Positions 1 through 6,770 of a stretch of DNA of 51,913 bases are shown here, one piece after another (within the stretch, counting starts at the first letter, position 1; each line of letters starts with the position of its first letter). Under the pieces are notes generated by a model that worked only from the letters and a program-made list of their open reading frames with translations, had not been told where the DNA came from and ran no database searches. Source of the stretch: JBOICV01 sp050740255 (GTDB lineage Bacteria > Pseudomonadota > Gammaproteobacteria > Nevskiales > JBOICV01); the NCBI GenBank assembly GCA_050740255.1, contig JBOICV010000073.1, positions 1-51,913 on the forward strand. Reading direction: 5' to 3'. Made by a program: the position numbers and the translations under genes.

Positions 1-23
1 GGCCGGACGTTTTGCGTCCGGCC
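1..23 (-). terminator. Perfect hairpin just 3' of the glycine aptamers
   Basis: A nine-base inverted repeat (GGCCGGACG / CGTCCGGCC) with a five-base loop lies immediately after the second glycine aptamer when read on the minus strand. It sits where the riboswitch expression platform is expected, so it may be a conditional terminator or a structure that hides the ribosome binding site of the next gene. The window ends at the base of the stem, so I cannot see whether a U-tract follows. Confidence 0.55.
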
Positions 24-205
24 GCCCTTCTGTCCTCAAACCTGAAAGATTCGATGCGCAAGCAGCACGCATCTGCCTCGTCGGTGGCCTTCAATGATGA
101 AGGCGCTCTCCAGAGTCAACACGTCCCGGGGTCCTTTTGCCTGAGCGTTTCCGGGCGGGGTTGCGCCTTCGGCGGCAGCCTGACTGCAGCTGCTCTCTTC
201 CACAG
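24..205 (-). promoter_or_regulatory. Tandem glycine riboswitch (two aptamers)
   Basis: Read on the minus strand this leader carries two copies of the glycine aptamer core. Aptamer 1 (about 203 down to 123) has GAAGAGAG, then CCGCCGAAGGCGCAA, then GCTCAGGCAAAAGGAC. Aptamer 2 (about 117 down to 27) has TCTGGAGAGCGCC, then CCACCGACGAGGCAGA, then CTTTCAGGTTTGAGGACAGA. A short linker joins them, as in the cooperative tandem class. Such leaders usually activate the glycine cleavage operon (gcvTHP) when glycine is abundant, and gcvT follows ubiI in enterobacteria, so the target is most likely gcvT just beyond position 1. The target gene itself is not visible. Riboswitch identity rests on recognised consensus strings, not on a covariance-model search. 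Confidence 0.93.
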
Positions 206-226
206 GGACGTCACGTTGAGGCGGCC

Positions 227-255
227 ACTATACCCGCGTCGGCGGTGCAGGCCAA
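227..255 (-). promoter_or_regulatory. Probable sigma-70 promoter of the glycine riboswitch transcript
   Basis: On the minus strand there is a TATAGT -10 box (227-232) and a TTGGCC -35-like box (250-255) separated by 17 bases. Transcription would start near position 220, about 15 bases before the first aptamer. The -35 is only a partial match. The position, directly between the ubiI stop codon and the riboswitch, supports an independent promoter for the gcv transcript. Confidence 0.6.
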
Positions 256-257
256 GC

Positions 258-1421
258 CTATAAGCCGACGGCGCGCTGCATGAACTGCTGCTTCAACGGC
301 GCCAGCCGGTTGACCAGGCCCATGCCGCGGGTGCGTGCGAATCGAAGCAGCGAATTGTCGCTGTGGAACAGCCGGTAAAGCCCATCGGTTGCGGCGACCA
401 TAAGCGCATTTTCGCTCTTGCGCGTACGCTCGTAGCGCCGCAGATGCCGCTCTGCACCCAGGTCCTTATCCTGTTCGCGTGCGCTCGACAATTCGCTACC
501 CAGCAGTTCGGCGTCCTGGAAGCCAAGGTTCACGCCCTGCCCGGCCAGCGGATGAATGACGTGCGCCGCATCTCCAAGCAGTGCGAGACGCGGCAGGCTG
601 TAACGCTCGGCCTGCTGCATGGTCAGTGGAAACGCGGCGCGCCGGGACGTGGCGGTGATCATGCCGAGCTTGTGCTCGAAGGCCGCGCCGAGCCGTTCGC
701 AGAAAGTGGTATCGCTCAGTGCGAGCAGGTCGTCGGCGAGCGTTTCGTCAGCCGACCATACGATCGAACAGCGACCGTCCGCCAGCGGCAGGAAGGCCAG
801 CGGGCCGGTCGGCAGAAAGCGTTGCCAGGCGGTCGCGGCATGTGCGTGTTCCGTCGTCACGTTCGCAACAATGCCGCGCTGACCGTAGCTCCAGCCGAAA
901 CTAGCGATGCCGGCGAGTTCCCGCACAAGAGACTGGCTGCCGTCTGCGCCGATCACGAGCGCACATTCCAGCGCGCGGCCGTCCTCCAGACTCAGTTGCG
1001 CCGCCTGGGCATTCAGCTCCATTGCAGCCAGGCGTGCCGGGCAATAAATCGCCACACCGTCAAGCTGCCGCCAAAGCGCATCCAGCAGCAAGTTGTTTTC
1101 GACGATATGGCCCAGTTCGGGTAGACCCAGCTCAGTCGCGTCGAACTCCAGTACGTCGGGGCCGGCGGCCTCCCACACCTGCATGTGCTGGTAGGCGCAG
1201 GCGCGTTGCACGGCGAGCTGCGGCCACGCATCCAGTTTCGCCAGCCAACGCTGTGACGAAGGCGCAATGGCGGAAAACCGCAAATCGTAATCGGCGGCCG
1301 GATCAAAGGCTGCGGGGCGCGCCGCCTCGACCAGGGCGACGTCTACCTCCGCGCGATGCAGTGCGATAGCCAGGCTCGCGCCGACTAAGCCGCCGCCCAC
1401 GATGACCACATCGTGGCGCAC
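258..1421 (-). CDS. ubiI: UbiI/VisC-family FAD-dependent ubiquinone hydroxylase
   Basis: This 387-residue flavoprotein monooxygenase most likely carries out the C5 hydroxylation of the ubiquinone ring. The N-terminal FAD-binding motif VGGGLVGAS is at residues 8-16, a DG-type motif (VIGADGS) lies mid-protein, and the GDAAHVIHPLAGQGVN motif near residues 283-298 is diagnostic of the UbiH/UbiI/COQ6 family. The stretch LRFSAIAPSSQRWL, then a LGHIVEN motif, matches UbiI better than UbiH. It starts with GTG at 1421, 14 bases after the ubiH stop, in the classical order ygfB-pepP-ubiH-ubiI-gcvT. The G-rich sequence just upstream of the start belongs to a dispersed repeat, so the repeat may supply the ribosome binding site. 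Family assignment is firm. The exact ring position is inferred from synteny. Confidence 0.92.
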   Translation of the reverse strand: MRHDVVIVGGGLVGASLAIALHRAEVDVALVEAARPAAFDPAADYDLRFSAIAPSSQRWLAKLDAWPQLAVQRACAYQHMQVWEAAGPDVLEFDATELGLPELGHIVENNLLLDALWRQLDGVAIYCPARLAAMELNAQAAQLSLEDGRALECALVIGADGSQSLVRELAGIASFGWSYGQRGIVANVTTEHAHAATAWQRFLPTGPLAFLPLADGRCSIVWSADETLADDLLALSDTTFCERLGAAFEHKLGMITATSRRAAFPLTMQQAERYSLPRLALLGDAAHVIHPLAGQGVNLGFQDAELLGSELSSAREQDKDLGAERHLRRYERTRKSENALMVAATDGLYRLFHSDNSLLRFARTRGMGLVNRLAPLKQQFMQRAVGL

Positions 1422-1422
1422 C

Positions 1423-1476
1423 TTACACCCCCACCCTAACCCTCCCCCCTCAAGGGGGAGGGAATTTTCTTATGCG
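1423..1476. repeat. Dispersed CCCTCCCCC/GGGGGAGGG inverted repeat at the ubiH/ubiI junction
   Basis: The plus strand reads CACCCCCACCCTAACCCTCC followed by CCCCTCAAGGGGGAGGG, a short C-rich inverted repeat. The TAG stop of ubiH (1436-1438) lies inside it. About eleven C-terminal residues of UbiH (KKIPSPLRGEG) are encoded by it, and the ubiI start codon follows directly. A related sequence occurs at the other end of ubiH, around 2797-2840. Confidence 0.75.
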
Positions 1477-2860
1477 CCCGCTCCCTCGATGAGGAGGAAG
1501 CTGTGAGACCCATATTGCGCAAGGCAAACGCGCGCTTTAGCGCCGGCGCGAGGTCCATGCCGAGCAAGCCGAGACTGCGAGCGGAGCCGAGGCCAGGCAG
1601 GTCGCTGGAAAAAAACCGCACCAGGCTGTCGGTAAAACCGCTCACGCGCGCCTGATCCTTGCTGCGAAGACTGCAGTAGCGAGTCAGCAGCTCGGCACTG
1701 CCGATATCTTTCTGCTGTTGTATCGCTTCGGCCAGCAACTCGGTCAGAGTGACGACATCGCGCAGGCTTAGATTGAAACCCTGCGCGGCAACCGGGTGTA
1801 GGCTGTGGGCGGCGTTGCCTATCAGCAGGCAGCGCCCTTGAGTCTGTTCCTGACTCAGCACCCGCTGCAGTGGATAGGAAGCACGTGTACCGACCTTTCT
1901 GAAACGCCCCAACCGGTGGCCAAAAGCCTGCTGTAAGTCACGCAGAAATGCCGTCTCGCTTTGCTTCAGGCGCGCAGCGGCGTCGGTGCTGGGATGCGTC
2001 CAGACGAGCTTGCAGCGTGGCTCACGATCAACCGGCGTCATCGGCAACAGCGCGATGGGTCCGCTCGGGGTAAAGCGTTCGTAAGCCACGCCGCGATGAT
2101 CGCGCTCGGGAGTGACGTTGGCGATCACCGCCGTTTGTGCGTAGTCGCGGGTCTCGGCCCGGATACCCAGCGCTTCCCTCACCCGGGAATTGGCGCCGTC
2201 CGCCCCAACCAGTAAACGCGCGGTTAAGGTCTTGCTCGCACCTTCGTGCTCGATGTCCACCTCGACCCGTTTAGCCGCCTGACGCAAACCCAAAAAGCGC
2301 GCGGGCAGGAATGTTTCGATATTCGATGCGGCACCTAGACCTGCTGCCAACGTCTCACCGATGCGGCGGTTCTCCACGACATAGCCCAGCGCGGGTACGC
2401 CGTATTCTTCGGCGTGCAGGCGAGTAACGCCGAAACGGCCGACCTCGGACACGTGCACCCTGCGAATAGGCGCTGCCGAACTGCCAAGGTCTTGCCACAG
2501 ACCCCAGCCTTCGAAGATGCGCTGGCTGCCGAGCGCCAGGGCGGTTGGCCGATCGTCATAACTCGGTTGCTCGCGCGCGGTGAAGGGAATCGCTTCAATC
2601 AGCGCAATCCTGAGCGAGAGTTTGGCCAAAGCGATGCCGAGCGAGGCGCCGACCAGGCCACCGCCCACAATGACCACATCGAAATCGGCTGCAGACGATT
2701 TCGATGGCCCTATGCCCCCTCCCCCTTCGACAAGCTCAGGGCAGGCTCTGGAGGGAGGGGTTCGGGGAGGGGGAGATTTCTGGCGCATCTCGCTACCCCT
2801 CCCCCTTGCCCCCTCCCACAAGGGGAGGGGGGAAATTCTTCTCGCCGTCTGCGTCGTCAT
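1436..2860 (-). CDS. ubiH: UbiH-family ubiquinone hydroxylase with repeat-encoded extensions
   Basis: A FAD-dependent monooxygenase of ubiquinone synthesis, probably the 2-octaprenyl-6-methoxyphenol (C1) hydroxylase. The core begins at FDVVIVGGGLVGAS (residues 60-73). The motif LIGNAAHSLHPVAAQGFN, with GN where UbiI has GD, is typical of UbiH. The ATG overlaps the pepP stop (ATGA), so 2860 looks like the ancestral start. However, about 50 residues between this start and the FAD motif are low-complexity (P/R/G-rich, including PLPLWEGARGRG and ACPELVEGGG) and are encoded by dispersed intergenic repeats. The last eleven residues are also repeat-derived. The total of 474 residues compares with about 390-400 for the family. 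An internal ATG (2788) or a GTG at the FAD motif could restore a normal N-terminus, but neither has a convincing ribosome binding site. Confidence 0.9.
   Translation of the reverse strand: MTTQTARRISPLPLWEGARGRGSEMRQKSPPPRTPPSRACPELVEGGGGIGPSKSSAADFDVVIVGGGLVGASLGIALAKLSLRIALIEAIPFTAREQPSYDDRPTALALGSQRIFEGWGLWQDLGSSAAPIRRVHVSEVGRFGVTRLHAEEYGVPALGYVVENRRIGETLAAGLGAASNIETFLPARFLGLRQAAKRVEVDIEHEGASKTLTARLLVGADGANSRVREALGIRAETRDYAQTAVIANVTPERDHRGVAYERFTPSGPIALLPMTPVDREPRCKLVWTHPSTDAAARLKQSETAFLRDLQQAFGHRLGRFRKVGTRASYPLQRVLSQEQTQGRCLLIGNAAHSLHPVAAQGFNLSLRDVVTLTELLAEAIQQQKDIGSAELLTRYCSLRSKDQARVSGFTDSLVRFFSSDLPGLGSARSLGLLGMDLAPALKRAFALRNMGLTASSSSRERAHKKIPSPLRGEG
2708..2848. repeat. Composite dispersed repeat inserted in frame in the 5' end of ubiH
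   Basis: Two modules are visible on the plus strand. The first, about 2711-2790, contains the widely dispersed CCTTCGACAAGCTCAGGGCA element, followed by GGAGGGAGGGG and GGGGAGGGGGAGA. The second, about 2797-2840, is a C-rich inverted repeat (CCCCTCCCCCTTGCCCCCTC / ACAAGGGGAGGGGGG). Such repeats are normally intergenic. Here they lie between the ubiH start codon and its FAD-binding core and keep the reading frame open. Confidence 0.8.
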
Positions 2861-4158
2861 CGCCGCATCAGCGCTTCGATTTCGGCAATTGCCTTGGGCG
2901 CTGCGACGGTAAGAAGCTCCGGCCCATTTTCAGCGACGTGTACATCATCTTCGATGCGAATGCCAATGCCGCGGAAGCGCTCATCCACACCCTCGGCGTC
3001 CGGCGCGACATACAGCCCCGGCTCCACCGTCAGCACCATGCCGGGCACGAGCTCACGCCACTCGCCGTTGAGCTTGTAAGCACCGACGTCATGCACGTCC
3101 ATGCCGAGCCAGTGGCTGGTGGAGTGCATGTAGAACCGTTTGTAACTCTCGCTCGCTATCAGCTCGCTTACGTCACCCTGCAGCAGACCCAGCGCGACCA
3201 GGCCCTCGGTGAGCGCCCGCACTGCCGCTTCATGCGGCTGATTCCAGTGTTTGCCTACGCGAATCTGTTCGATCGCGGCGGCCTGGGCTGCCAGCACCAC
3301 TTCGTACAGCGCACGCTGCGGCCCGGAAAATTTGCCGCTGACGGGATAGCTGCGCGTGATATCGGCGCAGTAGTTTTGATACTCCGCGCCGGCATCCACC
3401 AGCACCAGCTCCGCTTCCCGCAGCGAGGCCGAATTCTCGACGTAGTGCAGGATGCAGGCATTGGCGCCGCCACCGACGATACTGCTGTAGGCGGGTGTCG
3501 CGCCGTTGGTCTCGAACTCGTGCCGGATTTCCGCAGCCAGTTGGTATTCATAGCGGCCGGGACGGCAGGCCTGCATCGCGCGCCGATGGGCCTGCGCCGA
3601 AATCTCCGCGGCGCGGCGCATGAGCGCAAGTTCGTCCGCGTCCTTTATTAGTCGCAATTCGTGCAACAAGGAATCCAGCGCGATCAGCTCCGGCGGCGCG
3701 TTGACACCACGCCGGCTCTGGCTTTTGAGCGTATTCAACCAGCCCGCCAGACGCCGGTCGAAACTCTTGCGGCTGCCCAGCGTGTAGTAGACCCGCCGGC
3801 GGCTGCCCAGGAGCTCGGGCAGGATCTTGCTTAGCTCGGCGATGTTAAAGGCCTGGTCCGCGCCGTAATCACGCACCGCGCCTTCGGGACCGGCCCGGCG
3901 GCCGTCCCAGATTTCCTTGGCCGGATCGCGGGGGCGGCAGAACAGGAGGTACTCGCCTTGCTTGCGGCCGGGCGCGAATACCGCCGCCGCCTCGGGCTCG
4001 GAGAAACCGGTTAAGTAGTAGAAATCGCTGTCCTGCCGATACGGATGAAGCGTATCGCGGCTGCGCGCCCGCTCCGGGGCCGCCAGCACAATGGCCACGG
4101 CGTCGGCGCCGATGTGGTCGCGCAGTATCTTGCGCCGCTCCAGGTGGACGTTCGTCAT
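2857..4158 (-). CDS. pepP: Xaa-Pro aminopeptidase PepP
   Basis: A 433-residue cytoplasmic metallopeptidase that removes an N-terminal residue preceding proline (family M24B, two metal ions). The N-terminal creatinase-like domain contains the family signature DSDFYYLTGF. The C-terminal pita-bread domain supplies the metal ligands in LVLVDAGAEY..CADITRSYP, HSTSHWLGMDVHD, LTVEPGLY and GIRIEDD. Its length is close to the E. coli protein (441). The start overlaps the ygfB stop by one base (TGATG) and its stop overlaps the ubiH start (ATGA), so ygfB, pepP and ubiH are translationally coupled, as in enterobacteria. Confidence 0.96.
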   Translation of the reverse strand: MTNVHLERRKILRDHIGADAVAIVLAAPERARSRDTLHPYRQDSDFYYLTGFSEPEAAAVFAPGRKQGEYLLFCRPRDPAKEIWDGRRAGPEGAVRDYGADQAFNIAELSKILPELLGSRRRVYYTLGSRKSFDRRLAGWLNTLKSQSRRGVNAPPELIALDSLLHELRLIKDADELALMRRAAEISAQAHRRAMQACRPGRYEYQLAAEIRHEFETNGATPAYSSIVGGGANACILHYVENSASLREAELVLVDAGAEYQNYCADITRSYPVSGKFSGPQRALYEVVLAAQAAAIEQIRVGKHWNQPHEAAVRALTEGLVALGLLQGDVSELIASESYKRFYMHSTSHWLGMDVHDVGAYKLNGEWRELVPGMVLTVEPGLYVAPDAEGVDERFRGIGIRIEDDVHVAENGPELLTVAAPKAIAEIEALMRR

Positions 4159-4721
4159 CAGTGCAAAGTAGTAGAGATCGCCGGCGCATGTTGCCGCGGC
4201 CGCAGCTCGAGAAAAATCAACTGCACGCCGACGCGCACATATTCCACCAATTCGGTATAGGCCTGTTCCTCGCTTTCGCCCTCGGCCGGCTCGTCGCTGG
4301 ACAGACCCGCGCGGCTGATCTGGGTGAAATCCTCCACCAGTTCACGTGCTTCGGCTGACAGACTTTCCAACTGCAAGCCCGGTTGTGTCGCCAGACCGAA
4401 CAGAAAACCCTCGCACCACTGCGCCAATGCCTCAACCCGCTGCGGCAGGGCGGCGGAGTCCTCCGGCAGCAAGGGCAGAAAGCCGGATTCGGCGTCGTGC
4501 AGTCGCGTCAGGCTGTAGCTGCGCAATTCCCGCAACCAGTCCCGCGCCAGCGGTAGGGCGCCGGCGCTGATCTCGCCCAGGGGTTCCAGGCCCAGCACCG
4601 GGTCCTGCACTTCGCCGTGACACAGCATGCCGCACAAAATACCGTGGTATTCGGCCGCAGGCTGAGTCAGTCCCAGCGAGCGCAACGCCCGCTCGCATTG
4701 CGTGTAATCGGTGGCGTCCAT
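4158..4721 (-). CDS. ygfB: YgfB/UPF0149 family protein
   Basis: This 187-residue acidic protein matches the YgfB (UPF0149) family in length, in the internal pattern YHGILCGMLCHGE near the N-terminus, and in WCEGFLFGL in the middle. The synteny ygfB-pepP-ubiH-ubiI confirms it. The biochemical role is not settled. In Pseudomonas a homologue influences ampD expression, but nothing here shows that this copy does so. The zapA, 6S RNA and ygfA genes that often lie divergently upstream are absent. A JDVT-type protease gene ends 53 bases upstream on the same strand instead. Confidence 0.9.
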   Translation of the reverse strand: MDATDYTQCERALRSLGLTQPAAEYHGILCGMLCHGEVQDPVLGLEPLGEISAGALPLARDWLRELRSYSLTRLHDAESGFLPLLPEDSAALPQRVEALAQWCEGFLFGLATQPGLQLESLSAEARELVEDFTQISRAGLSSDEPAEGESEEQAYTELVEYVRVGVQLIFLELRPRQHAPAISTTLH

Positions 4722-4774
4722 AGACCGGAAATTCTAGCAGGTGAGCGCCACCTCCCAGCCGACAACCCGGTGGC

Positions 4775-5224
4775 TCAAGGCGCCGCGAAAATCAGAAAGT
4801 AGCCGGCGTTGTACCAGATGTGCAGCAGGATGGGGGAAGCCAGGCGCGCGTGGCGTTCCCGGAAGTAACCGAAAACCAGCGAGGGAAAGAACACGCTGGC
4901 CGCCCACAGCGGTGCATGTTGAAACAAATGCAGCGCAGCGAATACGATGCTGGTCAGGAGATTGGCTAGACTGAGCGCGCCATAACGGCGCGGCCAGCGC
5001 TGCCCCACTTCGGTCTGCAACCAGCCGCGAAATACCAGCTCTTCCAATACCGGGATTGCCAACGCCGGCCATAGGAACTGAGCGGGCGCACGTAAGATCC
5101 AGCCGGGAGTGAAGCCGGGCTGCTCAATCCAGTACAGGATTGCCCAGAACAAGGGTGCGGCGGCAAGCGCCGCCCACCACTGTGCATCCTGCCAGCGCGG
5201 AAGCGTCGAGACGGCAGCAGTCAC
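4775..5224 (-). CDS. mrtJ: CPBP-family glutamic intramembrane protease, JDVT-CTERM sorting type
   Basis: A small (149 residues) multi-spanning membrane protein of the CPBP/Abi glutamic protease family. The catalytic signature is EE at residues 61-62 with R66 (VLEELVFRGW). The second motif has H99 (FAALHLFQH) and the third has H135 and N139 (HIWYN). At least four hydrophobic segments are visible. It starts with GTG only one base after the stop of the metalloprotease gene, whose product ends in a JDVT-like sorting tail. This one-substrate/one-protease arrangement is, as I recall it, what is described for the JDVT-CTERM system, so cleavage of that tail is the likely job. The name MrtJ is assigned from memory of that family definition and from context. 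CPBP membership is solid, the dedicated substrate is inferred. Confidence 0.82.
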   Translation of the reverse strand: MTAAVSTLPRWQDAQWWAALAAAPLFWAILYWIEQPGFTPGWILRAPAQFLWPALAIPVLEELVFRGWLQTEVGQRWPRRYGALSLANLLTSIVFAALHLFQHAPLWAASVFFPSLVFGYFRERHARLASPILLHIWYNAGYFLIFAAP

Positions 5225-5225
5225 A

Positions 5226-6626
5226 TCAAGCTGCAGCCCGGTGGCGTCGCCGGATCAGTATGACAAAGCTGCTGAACAGCAACACTGCCAAGGTGGGATC
5301 CAAGCTGGAACGGCGCGCGACCATGGCGCAGCCGCCACCGCCGCCGCCACTGTCACTGACCACTGAACCGCCGCCGCCTACCCCGTCCGGCGTGGAGCTG
5401 CCCTGGCCGTAAACATAAGCTGCGGCGGCACGATCATCCTCACGCAACGCGGCGCCGCGGCCGTCCGCATGCGGATAAGCGCGCATCAAGGCATCGGCAG
5501 CGGCTGCACTGGCCGTGGCGCAATCGCTCAGCAGAATCAGACTGTCGTCCCCGCAGGAGTGGCCGATGCCCAGAGTATGGCCCAATTCATGGGCGAACAC
5601 TTCGGCCGCGTTGCTGCCGTTATTGGCGGCGAAAAAGCAGCCGGTGTTGTCATTGGTGACGATATCGGCCTCGCTGATCAAATCATATGAGGCGCCGCGA
5701 TAATTTCCTATCCCACCGTTGGTGACATAGCCACCGATCGCGAGCACACCGCCCAGCAGGCAGTCGAATATTCCATCCACCAGATTGCCCGGATCGTTAA
5801 ACACAATGCTATTGACGCCGTCGACACCGCTCGTGCCACCGCCGGCATTGGTGAGTCCGCCATAGATATAGCGGATAGCACTATTGGGATCGTTGTTCCA
5901 CGCGGCGATAGCCTGCTGCAGCTGCGCGATCCCGCCACCGGGCAGGCCCTGCTGCGGCGTACTATGAGCGTGAAAAGCCACATCGCTGCCGCCATCGAAG
6001 GCGTTCCAGCGCGCCGGCCGACCGGAGCCGCCGCTTAACAGTGTGTATTTCGCGCTTACGCGGCTAGATGAGGTGCGCGGAGGCAGCGGCCCCGGCGCCA
6101 GGCCGGATTCCGGGTGCCGGCTGATCAGCCAATTGCGTAGCGCTTCAGCGCTGCGCGGCGTTTCGTTGATGGCGCTCTGCCAGGGAGTGTTCGCACCCAG
6201 GCGGCTCAAGCCCTCCAGCTCGCGCACCAACGTGCTGCCTGCGCTCTTTTCGGTCACTTCGTGAAAGGCACCGAGATTTAAATGCGTGAGTCCGTAACTG
6301 CCATCCGTACGTGTCCGCAGAAATAACACGGCGCGCTCGCCGGACACCAGCCGCGTCACTCCGGGAACATGATGGGTGCGGGCGTTGCCCGGCACCCGCA
6401 CGGTGATTTGCGTCGCCGGCGCCATGCCTTTGTAAACCTCGGCAACGTACACCTGATAGTCCATTGCCCCGAACTGACCCACGGCACTTTCACTTGCACT
6501 CAGCACCTCGCCGGTGAGCACGACCTCGGCCTGTTCCAATAGCGCGTCGTCCGACATCGGCACATAAGTCAGGGCCTGCGCGGATGTCGCCAACGCCGTC
6601 AGCAGCACGCAAATCAAACTACGCAT
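5226..6626 (-). CDS. Secreted matrixin-like zinc metalloprotease with JDVT-CTERM sorting tail
   Basis: This 466-residue protein begins with a Sec signal peptide ending near ATSAQA (residues 12-17). Residues 20-125 look like a beta-rich domain of unknown function. The zinc site HELGHTLGIGH (346-356) is the extended HExxHxxGxxH metzincin motif. A Met-turn candidate (ALMRAYPH, 379-386) follows, so this is an M10/M12-like protease. The C-terminus has a glycine stalk, Cys433, then LDPTL (442-446), a hydrophobic helix to about 458 and an RRRHR stop-transfer cluster. That is the layout of a JDVT-CTERM protein-sorting signal. The gene for a glutamic intramembrane protease follows after one base. I infer export, removal of the tail by that protease and surface display or release. 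The protease substrate is unknown. Confidence 0.88.
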   Translation of the reverse strand: MRSLICVLLTALATSAQALTYVPMSDDALLEQAEVVLTGEVLSASESAVGQFGAMDYQVYVAEVYKGMAPATQITVRVPGNARTHHVPGVTRLVSGERAVLFLRTRTDGSYGLTHLNLGAFHEVTEKSAGSTLVRELEGLSRLGANTPWQSAINETPRSAEALRNWLISRHPESGLAPGPLPPRTSSSRVSAKYTLLSGGSGRPARWNAFDGGSDVAFHAHSTPQQGLPGGGIAQLQQAIAAWNNDPNSAIRYIYGGLTNAGGGTSGVDGVNSIVFNDPGNLVDGIFDCLLGGVLAIGGYVTNGGIGNYRGASYDLISEADIVTNDNTGCFFAANNGSNAAEVFAHELGHTLGIGHSCGDDSLILLSDCATASAAAADALMRAYPHADGRGAALREDDRAAAAYVYGQGSSTPDGVGGGGSVVSDSGGGGGGCAMVARRSSLDPTLAVLLFSSFVILIRRRHRAAA

Positions 6627-6770
6627 ATCGTTATCCTCTCCACTGCAGCCGCAATAGGCGACTCGCGAGGCCAGTCTAAGCCGTTACATATTTCGTCTTT
6701 GCCATCGGGAAGTGACAGTTGCTGACAGCAAGATGCTTACAATCCTGTACATGAGCCCTGACACGCCGCG
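6627..6770. promoter_or_regulatory. Divergent promoter region, metalloprotease / argE
   Basis: This 144-base gap separates divergent genes and must hold promoters for both. A TACAAT sequence at 6738-6743 is a fair -10 candidate for argE, with a poorly spaced TGACAG (6713-6718) as the only -35-like string. I see no clear ArgR operator. Confidence 0.35.

Noticed and set aside
363..1124. A 253-codon plus-strand frame opposite ubiI
   Set aside because: Antisense shadow of a firmly assigned flavoprotein gene, with no family features in its translation.
2704..3651. A 315-codon plus-strand frame opposite pepP and the ubiH leader
   Set aside because: Shadow of pepP. Part of it runs through the dispersed repeat, and no motif is present.
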